DNA of 64,000 bases, from positions 248,001 to 312,000 of the forward strand of contig QJNS01000042.1 in assembly GCA_004154925.1 (NCBI GenBank), given 5' to 3'. How positions within the stretch are numbered: the stretch's first letter is position 1; each line of letters begins with the position of its first letter. Below are positions 51,131 through 63,560 of this stretch, piece after piece. Below the pieces are notes generated by a model that was not told the DNA's origin, searched no databases, and was given only the letters and a program-made list of their open reading frames with translations. Source of the DNA: Monosporascus cannonballus (Eukaryota; Ascomycota; Sordariomycetes; Xylariales). Made by a program: the position numbers and the translations under genes.

Positions 51131-54100
51131 ATTTGATTAGGTACTAAATAAGTTTATTTTGTTTTTATATATTAAGTATTTTTTCCATTTTGTATATTTG
51201 TTCGTTTTTTACTTTTACGTTATTTTATGCAGTATATACTTTGATTATATTTGTTATTAACTCGAATAAAAAAACATAAAAAATTGGATAAAATTTGACT
51301 TTTGGTAAAGGTTTTAATTAGTAATTATTTTCTGAGATTTTCTAAACGATTTTATATGGACCGATATGTTTGAAATTAAGTATTTTGTTAGGTTTTTTTA
51401 TTTAAATATTTTTTGTAACGAGGAAAACTATTTTCCCCTTTTCGAAAATTAATCTTTTTAACTTTTTCTACTTAAAATATTTGTTTATCTGATTTCGTAC
51501 GAATTCCAGTTTTATTTTTATTTTTTAATATAATTATCGTAACTATTTTAACGTAAGTATTATTTTAATATTGATTGGACCATTATTACGTATTTTTCTG
51601 TAAATTTTCGGAATAAAACCAAAATTTGCGTTCGTAAGTATTATCTTAATATTTTCGTAATAACTAATATTATAGGTTAATTATATAATTAGTAATTTTT
51701 TAACTTAATTATTCTGTTAGTAATTAATGTAATATCGTAAGTTAATTTCCAAAATTTGGTTTTTTTGTTTTATTAATTTATCTATTTATAATTTAAATAT
51801 ATTAAATAATTTATAATTTAGGTTAATTTATATTATAATGCCTTGTTAAAATTTAAAAACGAATATTAATACTTTATTTAATATAATTTCTATTAGTAAT
51901 CCGTATATGCTAAAAATATATTTAAAGAAAATATGTATTAATTGTTCGCCGTTTATATCCTTATAATATAATACAAAAATGGAAAATTTCGTAAATCGAT
52001 AAATAATTACGAAAATGCTATCGTAATATATTTTCGTAATTAGATTTTTTAATATAAAAAGTTTAATAATAAAGTTAAATATAATTAAATATTATGGTCG
52101 TTTTGTAATTAGTAATAGTTATAATTTTCCGTATGGCTTATGTCGTCGAGTTTTTACTTTAACGCAAATATCGTATTATCGTATAATTTTTTATATTGTT
52201 AATGTTATTTTAGGAAAAAATTTATATATTAAAATCGTTTTAAAATTTTATAAAATACTGGATAATTAGGTAATTAATATTTGTTTATTTTTCGTATTAA
52301 AATACTTTGATATTTTTCTGGAATTTGTATTTTATCGGTTTTTTCGTTTTCTCAGAAACCATTATTATATTACTAAATTTTCTAATACATATTACTAGGT
52401 ATTTCCCGAATTGTCGTAATTTGTCATAAATATAAATATCTTTCTGTAATAATATTAAAAATTATATAACTAACTTTAACCTATTTCTTTTCGAAATTTA
52501 ATGGTTTGCTTAAAATATTTGTTTTGCCATTTTTTAATTTTTTCTTGTAAATAATAACGAAGTCGAAATTTGCCAATTTTTTGCATATTTTAATTATCAT
52601 TCTGTAAACTTTTTGATCGTAATAAATCGGATAAAATTTTAATAATTTATATAAACCTTAACTTAGTATAAGTTTCCCCTTAAAAAATGCCTGAATTTCT
52701 AAAATACCATAATAATAATTATAAATTCTTTATTTGAAATAGCGTAATTAAATTCGGTTCCTTTTAATATTTACGAAAAGAATATAATAGGGTGTAATTT
52801 GCCTTAATTATTTCGTTATCCGATAATTACGTTTATCGTATAATTCGAAATATCGGTTTTTAGCTTAATAGGGCGGTTTAAATTATATATAATTAATATT
52901 AAATCGTTAATAATCCTGTTTTTAATATTTTAAAATAACTTTTTTATATTTAATATTTATTAAAATTCTTTTTTTTCTTTATGAAACTCGTTAAGGATAT
53001 AATTATTTTATTAAAATTTCGAATAAACTTTTTATAATAATTAAAAATCCAAAAAATGCTTATATTTTTTTAATTATTATTAACGTTTAGTATTTTATAA
53101 TTATAATAATTTTTTAAAGTTTATTTTAATACATCTTAAGGTAATAATATATCCCAAATATTCCATTTCTTAGATATAGAATTAATTTTTTTCTGTATCA
53201 ACGAATAATTGTACGTCCTGTAAAATTTGAAAAACTTTATAAACGTATTTTACGTATATTCTTTTATTTCCGAAAAAATAAAAATATTATTAAAATAGCA
53301 AACGACGAAAACATTAAAATATTCTTATAGTACGTAATTAATTATCCGTTAAAAATTATTAATACGTTCGTAAATCCTATTAATATAACCAAATATTTAA
53401 AGAATTCGTATTTTGTTTTAAAAATTATTTTTATTCGTATTTTTTTAATGCTAATAAGGTTATATTTATTTTTGAAATTAAATATAATAAATTATTTAAT
53501 TCCGTAAAATCCGTTTTTAATTTCCGTAATTAAAGATAATAATATTTAATTTTTAACAATAATATCAGTTAATTATCGATAATTAATTAAAAGTTATAAT
53601 TTCTTATTTTTGTCGATACCAAAAATATTAGGTATTTTGTTCATAATTTTAAAAGTTAAATTTATTCTTTTTGTAATCGATTTTTTTGGTATTTTTTGAA
53701 AATCCGGAATTTATTTTCGTTAAAATTATAAATGGGGTAAAATTTTATTAAAGAATTTTCTTTAAGGTTTATTTCGTAATTTTATTCGTTATGTTTTAAT
53801 AATTTCGTATTAAATTTCTTTTTAAAAAGTTATTCGTATTTATAATATTATGGTAATATATTAAATAAATTTTCAAATATTTAAGCTATTATTCGTATTA
53901 TTCCAAATCATTATTCAATTATTTTAATTTTGTTTTAATAATAATAATAATATGTTATATTTTTTTAATATTTAAATTTTTATATCTTATTTTATTAAAT
54001 AATAATATATTTGTCATATTTTTATATTTATATTTGTCGTTATTATTAATCAAATATTAAGATCTTAATTTTTTTATTAATAAAAAGTAAAATAAATTTT

Positions 54101-54900
54101 ATTCAATTAATTTTGTTGTTAATTAAATTTCCATACTGGTATATTTATGGTAATTTTAAAACCATATCGTAATTCCCGAATAAAACGATATCGAAATTAA
54201 CCGTTTAATATCGTTCTTAAACAAAAAGTTCGAAATAATTAATATTGGGTATAATTTTTCCGTTATTGTAAACGAATTCTTAACTTTCGGTATTTCTCGT
54301 TATATAAGATTTTAATTTGTATTTTTATAATAATTTAAATTTATTAATTATATTTAGTATAATATAATTTCTACTTAAAACTCCGTAAACCATTATTGCA
54401 ATATATTAATATATTTTGATTTATATTTCCAAAATAATAAAGTTATTAATATTTTTTATTAATTTATTTAAAGCTTTTTTTGGAAATTTGCTTTAATTTT
54501 TCTAAGTTTCACTATTTTGCAGCTTTTTTATAAATAATTTTCTTTTTTTAATTTTTATTTCAATTTGTCGAACTTTGTTTATATTTTTTCGTTTCACCCG
54601 TTAAGCCGCTATATATATCGTTATTATCGGCGCATTGTACCTTTAAAGCGTAGTAGTTGTTCTTAATTCTTTTACAATTTTTCTTCTTATTAAGTAAAAT
54701 GCTTTTTTATATTTATAATTATATCTTATTATATATTATTTTGGCTATCGTTTTAAAAACTTTTTATAAATTAACATTTTTTTAATAATATTTGTTTCGT
54801 ACGGATTTATAATAAATCCTAATTAAAAATAAAGGTCCGTATTAACTTTTTAATAATATCTCTTTACCGTACGCTAAATTAACTTTTTTCCGTTTAATAA
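51095..54900 (-). pseudogene. Chromovirus pol remnant, copy 2
   Basis: Read on -. The RT fingers/palm appear at 53640-53450: an SAGYLIFLVSTKIRNYNF string (usual S-P-W/A-G-x-P-x-x-F-V-x-K), then LIIDN-x-L (usual VDYRxLN) and ENIKNRYP-like. Integrase is recognised near 52090-51250 by colinearity with 62480-63060. The chromodomain at 51240-51095 reads YLIK-x-KKHPDSENT-x-KPA, where the stops are former Trp codons. Protease between gag and RT is inferred from position only. No usable frame remains. Confidence 0.82.
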
Positions 54901-54999
54901 TTATATTATTTATAAAAATAAAAAATGTTTTTTATAAGTATTATTTTTCCGGGTTAATTTTCCGTTTCGGCTAATTGCTAAATATTTTCTGGGGTTATG

Positions 55000-56200
55000 G
55001 TTTAAAATTATTAATATTATTATTTATCGTTTTTATTATGCCCGATACGGTTTAAAAAATCAAATCCCTTATAATATATATAAATAATTCGTACATAAAT
55101 ATATTATTTTTATTTTTCGTAATCGGAATATTTTCGTCGTCGATAATATATGGCATATATTTTGCCGTATTAATCGAGGATTCCGGGATAAATTTCCTTT
55201 ATCCAGTTTCGATATTTACATAATTATCTTTATAATTTTTCTTGTTATATTTGCGTCATTTGTTAAGTTAATATTTTGATTTTTCGCATTTTTAATCGGA
55301 TTTTTTATAGTAATGGTTTTTATTCAACTTTTTGCTTAAGGCCTAATACGTATTTGGCTTAAATTTTCGTAATTTCTTTATTATCGTATCCTTAATTATT
55401 CCTAAATTATCCTTTCGATATAGGGGTCCAGTTATTTTATCGTAACCTTTTAAATTTTTATATTTATAAATTTTATATTTTATTTTGCCATAATTAAAAC
55501 ATTTAATTTGGCTTTAATTTTATTTATGGGTTACGCCGAATTCCATAAATCTTAATACCGTTTTATAAGAAATAAAAGATATATTTCTTTTTTTCCCCTA
55601 GTTAAATTTGTTATATCCCGAATATAAAACGTATTATCCTTTTTTTATTATTTTTTAAACTGTCAATTATTAATTTTAGTTACCTTTATAATATTCAAGC
55701 CCAAAGTAACTAATTATTTAATCCGCATAAACTTAATTTTTATATTATTTTTTAACTTTTTATAAAATATATTAATAAAAGCGTTAATTTCGTTATCTCC
55801 TTATTTTACCTTAATTACAAAAATTTTAACGATTGCGGCGAATTTAAACATAAATTTTTTTATCGAAATTATAAGTATTATTAAGCCGTTAATTATTTTT
55901 TATCCGGATCACTGAAATTTTCGCATATTTTATTTTCGAAATTAATATAACTTAAAAAACTTCCGTTAATAAAACTTTTCATATTTATTATTTTTATTTC
56001 CAAAAGGTTTTTTATAATAAATTTAAACCAATTAACCGTATTTTTTATTCAGTATGTTTTTATTGCTAAAATCATATTTACTAGGTCGTTAAAGTTTAAA
56101 AAGCAAAAGTAAATTCGTACTTAACTTAAAAAAATTTAAAAGTTACCTTTTTTATCGTAAGGTTCTAACTTTTTTAACTTTATACGAACGAAAAAATATT
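55000..56200 (-). pseudogene. Chromovirus gag remnant, copy 2
   Basis: Near 56170-55880 on - the frame reads LEPYDKKGNF, then VRIYFCFLNFNDLVNMILAI, and VNWFKFIIKNLLE. This is the capsid pattern P..YDG....L..FL...R.YF, then A...L.G.A..WF.P...D.L. It then runs into FENKICENFSDPDKK, matching F..FG.PDE. The copy in 58020-59000 belongs to a different gag subtype (FDGTSTK start). The zinc knuckle was not located. Confidence 0.75.
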
Positions 56201-56360
56201 AAGCAAATAATATAATTCTAAATTATCGGACTTCTTTTTACAGCTTCCGGATTCGAACCTAAAATTATTAAAAAAGGGTTTCCTAAATATTAATCGATAT
56301 TTTAATAATGTTAAATATTATTTAAAATTTAACGGTATTATTAAATAAAAACTTATAATA

Positions 56361-56730
56361 TATAATAACTAAATAATTTAATTAATTATTAAACATTAAG
56401 TCGACTGGTTTATATTAATAACAATATCGTAAAAATATAAATAATAAATATAATAATATATTACGTTTCATAATATTAAGATTATTTTAAGAAATAATGT
56501 TAAATTATAAACTATGGTTATTTAAATTATGGAATTAATAAGCGTATATATATATTTTTTAAATTAATTATTTTTAATCACGCTGTTAATAGTAATTACG
56601 ATTACTTGGGATCACCTTTAATTACTGATAATCACTGGCTTGGCAATGATCACCGTCACGTAACCCGGGAGGTGGCCCGTGTGCTCCTGCCTAACCGTTT
56701 CTTGAGACCGGAACTTGTCGGGTCGTAACA
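56361..56730 (-). repeat. 5' LTR of chromovirus copy 2
   Basis: 370 bp. On + it runs from TATAATAACTAAATAATTTAA (the 50071 end TGTAACGGCTAGGCGGTTTAA with transitions only) to GGGTCGTAACA. The half from 56570 is GC-rich and hardly RIPed, while the half to 56570 is fully RIPed, an abrupt change within one LTR. Confidence 0.85.
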
Positions 56731-56799
56731 CTGGGTTAGCAGCAGTAGCAGTAAGAATAGCGCCTTCTTATTTTTTTTGGTTATCAGGGAAGGACCGCC

Positions 56800-57430
56800 C
56801 GGCGGTAGGTGGTCTAGGGCCCAATAAAATTATGTGTTCTGTTATTCTTCCTATCGAAATCTTCCCATAGCACACGCCGTAAATCCTTTAAGTTAAAAAA
56901 TAACCTAAAATGTTCGAATCGTTACATTGAACAAGGTTTTGTTAATTTATCAACAGGTATTTATTGTATAAGGAAATAAATTACATTAAATCATTCCCGG
57001 CTCTGCTTTTAAAGTAATTATACATTTTATATATTAATATAATTTTACCAGTTATTAATATTTTCTTTTTTTTGTAATTCTTAACTTATTTATTTGTTAA
57101 ATATTAAACAGAATATTCTAAATTTCCCCTAATTTTAACGTGATATCCCGAATTAACCCTTTAAAAGCTAGAGCCTTTTTAATCGTATATTCTAACGTAA
57201 ATGACTTGGCTTCTATCGTGAAGGTCGTTATCGTTACTTGACAAACTGCTTTCCATATAACTGAGCCTTTAAAGAACGTTATAATATAACTCTGGAAAAA
57301 TTATCCTATTTCGCAATTATCGACGAACGATACGTTTTTAACATTTAAAAATCCTGGCCTACTTTGTTCGTACTCCCGAATACGAACCTCAGGAATTATA
57401 TATAATAAAGATAGTAAATTACCTTATCAA
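56800..57430 (-). pseudogene. Copia pol 3' end (RNase H), truncated
   Basis: Read on -: RPGFLNVKNVSFVDNCEI near 57400-57310, then FFKGSVIWKAVCQVTITTFT and IEAKSFTLEYTIKKALAFK near 57280-57160, then LIRDITLKLG. This follows Copia RNase H (S-D-A-x-F-A-D, G-x-x-x-x-W-x-S-x-x-Q-x-x-x-x-x-S-T-x-E-A-E, then helices), and an LTKTLFNV / RFEHFRLFF-like tail near 56950. The sequence is only lightly RIPed. Both ends lie against chromovirus LTR boundaries or spacer, so it is a fragment; its LTR was not found. It is not the same subfamily as 38307-43774. Confidence 0.72.
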
Positions 57431-57587
57431 TAGTTATAAAATGATAAATGAATTAATTAATTAAAAACATTGGTAAAAAGAATCACGAAACTTACGTTTA
57501 GCCGGATCATTACTGCTATATACAATATGAAGCTAACGGGTTTCTGGCAATTTTTAAATTGATTTTTAAAAATAATTCCGTTATTAA
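57431..57587. other. Short spacer before chromovirus copy 3
   Basis: AT-rich with one GC-richer patch (near 57500-57550). Nothing recognised. Confidence 0.4.
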
Positions 57588-57940
57588 AATCATGGCCCAA
57601 CAAGCCACGGTCTCCAAAAACGGTCTGCTATGACCCAACCACAAGTGCTTAATAGAGCAGGTTACGTAAAGGATCACCAACTTACTGGTAATAGGCCAGT
57701 AAACCGGATTACTAAATACCGGTAGTAATTCAACTAACAGGAATAAAATATATACGCTTATTATTTCTATAATTTCAATAGCTTTAGCTTATAATATAAT
57801 ATCGTTACCCAAAGTACCTTCGGAATTACGAAACGTAATACGATTATTATATTTATAATTTAGATTCTTATAATATTCGTGCTAATAGAAACCCACACGA
57901 TTAACATTTAATAATTAGTTAAACTCTTTAATACATTATA
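57588..57940 (+). repeat. 5' LTR of chromovirus copy 3
   Basis: About 353 bp. The left end is poorly conserved (AATCATGG for TGTTACGA) but continues CCCAACAAG, CGGTCTCCAAAAACGGT and GGTTACGTAA as in 56730-56640 read on -. It ends ACATTATA, the family CCGTCACA with transitions plus an indel. The primer-binding site would start at about 57941 (GATTACAAAG); the tRNA was not identified. Confidence 0.75.
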
Positions 57941-57999
57941 GATTACAAAGTTTTATTTAATAATACCTTTAAATTTTAAGTTATACCGATTAATATTAT

Positions 58000-59100
58000 G
58001 TTTAGCAGCAAGCACCCTAAATAGACTCTTTACCAGGTTCTTAATTATCCGGATACTGGAATAAAATCCAAAAAGGAAAAAGAGAAACTTCGTTTTTTTC
58101 GCGAAAAAATCTTCGATGACTTGATACTATAAACGAACGCATCCTTTAACTTAAAAGAGACAATAATGATCTTATAACGTTTTTTTAAGCTGCTTATAAG
58201 AAACCTAAGGAAAAAGAAAAAGCTCCCGAGATTAAAAAGCTTTTTCGAACAAGCCAGGTTATTGAGCTAAATTCTACCAAGGAACCAAGAAAAGTCCTTA
58301 AACTTCCCAAATCAGAATTTTTCGACGGAACCTCGACCAAGTTATAATTGTCCTTAATTTAAGCCGAATATACTTTAAGTATTTTCCCATTTAACTTATT
58401 ACGCCTACTGTACGAGTTGAATTCGCAATTAAACGATTTACTGGAAACGCGGTTATTTGGTTCGAGCCTGCTATGAAAAAGTACGTTATTTTGCCAGCCG
58501 AAAAACAAAACGTAAAAGTAATGGGAATTTATAATAATTACGAACAATTCAAACAAATATTAACAAAAACGTTTGAAATAATAAACGAAAAAACAAAAGC
58601 CGAAATGCAAATCCAGCAATTACGACAAAAAGGATTAATATCTAATTACGGTAATACATTAATTTAATTAGCAATTAAGGTATATTGGGGAGAACAAATA
58701 TTAATAGCCAAGTTTTTCGACGCCTAAAAAAGGAAATATAAAAAAGATTTTTTAAATTTAATCGGCCTAATTACCTATCGCATTATATCGTTATAAAAGT
58801 TAAGATTAACAACAGATAATATGGATAACGTATTAAAGGTACCAAGAGAAAAAATAATAATAAACCCTAATATACGGCTAATACCAGCGCTTTTCCAGGT
58901 AGTAACATTTTTTACGGCATAGAACCAGGACTTATAGAATTAGGAGCTACTTATAAGAAGGACTGGAGCCAAACCAAATGTTTTAATTACAATAAAATAA
59001 GACATAAGGTATCATAATATAAAGTACTTGAAAAGCCTCGTTAAGATAATTAGAAACCTATGTCTAAGTGATAATCCAGGGAAAACCAAAAAAAACGGAG
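58000..59100 (+). pseudogene. Chromovirus gag remnant, copy 3
   Basis: Reads KFFDGTSTKL near 58317, the start of the capsid domain. It continues through a 64-codon open stretch at 58473-58667 with MGIYNNYEQFKQILTKTF (usual SF.EFK..L...FGD), then EIINEKTKAEMQIQQLRQ (usual D....AERQL..LKQ) and SNYGNTLI. Upstream at 58440 is LLWKRGYLVRACYEK in place of A..WFEP. A nucleocapsid zinc knuckle is visible at 58979-59020 as KCFNYNKIRHKVS-x-Y, where Cys codons have become Tyr by G-to-A change. An N-terminal charged region (58060-58320) precedes it. Confidence 0.82.
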
Positions 59101-59279
59101 GTAAATCCATTAACATAATTTAGCCTAAGTATAGGCCAGGTCCCTTATGGCAAAAGGTCCAATAGAGACCATTACGATAAAAGATTTAACAAAGGATATA
59201 ATCAGCCAGAAAACTGGCTTAATAAATATCGTAAGCCTAATAAGAAGCATTATAAGGATAGTTATGCAAACATTAAGAT

Positions 59280-62200
59280 TAGACGCAAAAAGTCCGTCCC
59301 GGAATACCTGATCGGTAGGGCAGAATATACGTTACACATTGTCGACGACGAAAATATCCTGATTACCAAAAGTGAAAATAATATATTTACGGACGAATTA
59401 CCCGTATATATTATAAGTGATTCGATTTTTTAAACCATATCGGAAATAATAAGAACGATAAATAATAGTATCGATTACTTCGAATCATAACCCCAAGAAA
59501 TATCGAGCAGTTAGCCGAAACAGAAAACTGGTTTAAAAGAAAATAATGCCTGCAAAAAAACTTTTTTTTATTTTTAATAGTATAATTATTAAAGGGAAGA
59601 AAAGTTAATTTAACGTATAAAGGAAAAATATTATCAAAAAGTTATTACGAATTTATATTTTCAGTTAATATTTATTATAGATGCCCAAGAAAAAAAGGCC
59701 ATTAAGAAAAAAATACGTTACTTTATAGGAAATCTTTAAAACGATAATTAAAATAACGTATAATAGGATATAATCCCAAATATAAAACACAATTAATTTA
59801 ATAAGGAAAGGAATTACAGCAAAATTTCAAAATAATTCATACGATTCGAAAGAATCATACGCCGGCAATAATAATAAATATAGCAATTTGACGCAATAAA
59901 CGAAAAAAATACAAAAAAAGTTCGATAAACTTAAACAAAACTTAAAAGAAAAAAGTTACCGATAAGAAAGCCACAAAATAACAAAACTGAAAGGAATTAA
60001 AAAGAACTTCCGAAAAGGGCTTTACATGCGATAATAAAAAATATTAATAATTTTATTACTTTCGATATACAAATCGAAATGTATTAGTATACCGTAATAA
60101 TAAATTACGGAACTATAGGCAGGAATTATATTGTACTAAATGTAATTAATAAAAGTAAATTGTTATGGATATATAAGTTAAAACCTTACATAACGACGAT
60201 TACCAAAAGTTAGAAATTCGCTTATAATAACGAAAAAATTATACGCGAAATTAGTTACCTTGAAAAATTTCTTTAAGCACGGTATTAAGTAATTAATTTC
60301 GATATCGTTTTATTTGAGAATTATAATTTAATTTTAAGATTATTATGGATGCGCTAATATGGAATCTTAATTAATAATAAAATTAACGAAATAAAATTTA
60401 TTTTATATTCTATTAACAAATAAAGACAAAAAAAGAAAATTTCAATATTTAATCGATAATAACGACGAATACAAGGATAAGGATACGACAAAAGCCTTAT
60501 TACCTATAAAAATAAAACATAAAAAAAATAAGCATTAAAAAAAGGTATAACGTATTATTATTATTATTAAAACGAAATTAAAAAACTTATATAATAATCT
60601 GGAATAACAAAAATAATAATCCCGAAAGTGAGAAAATCTAATTAATATGTTATTATAATATTATAGATATAAATAACTTTTTAAAAAAGGATTTAATAAG
60701 AAATTACCAAAATATAACGAATAAAATTATAAAATAATTTTTAAAAAAGGATTTTCGACAAAATTTTACCCTATTTATAACTATAACGGAAACAAATTAT
60801 ATACTTTTAAAAAATACCGAAAAGATCGGTTATAAAAATAATGGATTGGATTTTCGAAATTACCAGCCGGATATCTTATTTCTTTTGTATCACAAAAAAG
60901 GGAAAATTACGACTTATAATTAAATATCGATAACTGAAGGATATTATTATTAAAAAATCGAATATTATTATTTTTAATTACGAAAATAAAACCCCGACTT
61001 TATAAAATTAAATAGTTTATAATATTTAATTTTGAAAATAAATATAATCTTAGTAAAATTCAAAAAATATAAATAAAAAATAACCTTTAAAACTAAATAT
61101 GGTTTATTTACATATTTCGTTACGTTAACAAAATTTACGAACATATTAATAACTTTTTAACGGATAATACATTATATATAACGAAATTATTTCGATATTT
61201 TTATGGTTTAGAATCTCGATAATGTTCTTATTTTTTAAAAACGGAAAAAGAATACGTAAAATATATTTATAAAGATTTTAAATTTTATAAAACGTAAGGT
61301 TATTTATTAATATAAAAAAAGTTAATTATATAAATAAAAAATAAAATATCTAAGATTTATTATTACTTTAAAATATATTAGGATAAACCTTAAGAAAATT
61401 GTTGAAATTACAAAAGAATAAATATTAACGATAATTAAAAAAGTACCAACATTTTTTAAATTCGCCAATTATTATAGGAAGTTTATTAAAAACTTTAGTA
61501 AAATAATTATATCCCTGATAAACCTAACAAAAAAAAGTTTAAACAAATATTAAATACGAAAAAAATATTTCAAAATATTAAGGATATAATTATTAACAAA
61601 TAAATATTAATTATATAGGACTTAAACCACTCCGATAAATTAAAAACCGATATTTCGGATCACGTATTAAACATAATAATCGGATAATAAAATAATTAAA
61701 GCAAATTATATCTTATTATATTTTTTTCGTATAAATTAAAAAAAACCAAATTTAATTATGGTATTACAAATAAAGAATTTATAGTTATTATTATAGCATT
61801 TGGAAATATTAAACATTTTTTAAAGGGAAACGTGTACCAAATTCAAATTTATACGGATTATTAAAATTTTACCTAATTTTTACGACCAGGGAACTAATAA
61901 GACGATAATTAAAATACGTAAAAAAAATTAGCGAACTTCGATTTCCATATTATTTTTAAGAAAAATTTAAAAAATAATAAAGCGGATATTTTAAATGAAT
62001 AATTAAATTTCGAAAAATATAATAATTAAAGTTATTTATATAATTTTCGATATTAATATAAAAAAATATTTACATTTACGACAAATTATAGTAATTCGGG
62101 CAATAGCTTTCGATATATATCGGAAAACCTAATAATATAATAGTAATTTTCCAAAACAATAATAAATAAATAAAATATAAATTCTAAAAAAATATCAGAA

Positions 62201-63110
62201 ATATTTAATACGAAAAATATACGAATATTAGTTATACAAATATCCAAAGATTTATAAGATCTTAAAATAACTTAACATAAATATTCTGTTCCCAGAATAA
62301 AATTAACGGTACCAAAAGTTTTACCGCAATATGATATTTACGCCAAAGCAAAATCTCGATAATATAAACTATACAGAAAATTATAATTATTACTAATTAC
62401 AAAGTAAGTATAATATTTAATTATATTCGCCTTTATTATTCAAGTTTTTATATTAAGAAATCCAGCTTTATAAATATATTACGATAGCATTTTCGTAATC
62501 GTTAACCGATTTACGAAATGTTCCTGTTTTTTACCATATTATAAGGACATAAACGCTAAATAAATAAAATACATTTTTTAGATATATTTTCAGCACATAC
62601 GCATTACTAATAGGAATTAATTTAAATAACAAATTAATATTCGTATCTAAATTTTAATAGAATTGATAATATAAATCGCTCTAAATTAAAAATTATACAA
62701 CGTATTTAAACTTTACAGAAATAAAGAGATAAAACAAATAAAGTAAGTTTTAGAAATTTATTTACGATATTAAATTAATTACGAAAAAATAATTAAGTTA
62801 AGAAATCATTAATTGGTTAACTGGCCTATAATATTAATTATTATAAAAGTATTAAGATAATATTTGCAAACGTAAATTATATATTGATTTTAAAAATTTA
62901 CAAAAAGATACGTAATAACGGCTTATTAATATTAAAATAAATTTTCGACCGGAATAACTACGAGAATTATATTATACGTTAAAAACAAAACTGGAATGCA
63001 TATATAATCAAAGAAAGGAGTATTATAATCCAAAAAGGTTCAAAGGATTAATTTCGAAAAGGTGGAAATAATTTCTTTACTACAAAAAACATTTAAACAA
63101 AACGATTTAA
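59280..63110 (+). pseudogene. Chromovirus pol remnant, copy 3 (protease to integrase)
   Basis: An acidic segment near 59340-59450 (VDDENILITKSENNIF) precedes RT. RT is at 60700-61330: KLPAGYLISFVSQKREN near 60855, then LNID (for VDYR), KNRI, DLKGAYN-like and FGLTNAP-like remains, and KTEKEYVKYIYKDFKFYKT near 61225 after the Y-x-D-D site. FANYYRKFIKNFSK is near 61470. RNase H, 61640-62050, has an NYGITNKEFIVIIIAF-like string. Integrase opens near 62490 with DRFTKCSCFLPYYKDINAK (clear). RIP stops are frequent. In an intact relative this would supply protease, RT/RNase H and integrase for cDNA synthesis and insertion. Confidence 0.85.
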
Positions 63111-63114
63111 TAAA

Positions 63115-63244
63115 TGTTATGGCTACACCATACCATCACGCCATCAGGGCAAAAGATCGGTGGAATGATCGCAATTGTAGCAATCATTTTGGTGCTTACA
63201 GCTGCATATATACTCTGGAGCTTTTACGGGTGACCAGGCCGTAA
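63115..63244 (+). other. 130-bp GC-richer insertion in the integrase remnant
   Basis: Interrupts the pol frame between CGATT and AAACTCCGACTTTAAATATATCG, where copies 1 and 2 are continuous. Flanked by TAATAAA at 63108-63114 and 63245-63251. Composition is balanced, with CpA and TpG common, unlike everything around it. Two overlapping open frames: one starts ATG at 63119 and spans the insertion; the other (63117-63233, 38 codons, TGA stop) contains KIGGMIAIVAIILVLTAAY, a typical membrane segment. It could be a captured host exon or a tiny non-autonomous element. Confidence 0.75.
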
Positions 63245-63560
63245 TAATAAAAACTCCGACTTTAAATATATCGATCTATTCAAAATCGCTAAGGAAATCT
63301 TAGAAAATAATTTCTAATTGGAATGTTTATTAAAAGTTAAATTAAATTTAATTTTTCATATTTTCTTATTCGAATTAATAACAAATTCAATTAAGGTATA
63401 TACGATATAAAACGATATAAAAATAAAAGACGAACAAAGATACGAAATAAAAATGATTTTCGATATACAAAAATAAAACGGATTTACCTAATACCTAATC
63501 AAATGGAAAAGACATCCAGATTCCAAGAATATCTGGGAACCTGCCAAAAACCTTATTCGC
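63245..63560 (+). pseudogene. Chromodomain and integrase tail, copy 3
   Basis: FKYIDLFKIAKEILENNF (usual GPF.I...) is followed by the LF-x-V-FHVSLL-like block near 63340. The chromodomain then ends in WKRHPDSKNIWEPAKNLI (63504-63557), matching the W-K-G-Y-x-D-x-x-x-T-W-E-P-x-x-N-L consensus closely, with the Trp codons intact. Chromodomains of this type direct integration toward modified histone H3 in heterochromatin, consistent with this repeat-rich location (known of the class; inferred here). Confidence 0.88.

Larger units (their letters stand above)
50071..56730 (-). mobile_element. Ty3/Gypsy chromovirus, full-length, RIP-degraded (copy 2)
   Basis: 6,660 bp from LTR to LTR. On - the order is 5' LTR (56730-56361), gag (about 56170-55000), pol with RT about 53700-53150, RNase H about 52900-52530, integrase about 52450-51300 and chromodomain about 51240-51095, then a 3' segment carrying an antisense frame on +, polypurine tract and 3' LTR (50408-50071). 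The flanks TAACG (50066-50070) and CTGGG (56731-56735) do not match, so no TSD is visible. Confidence 0.88.
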
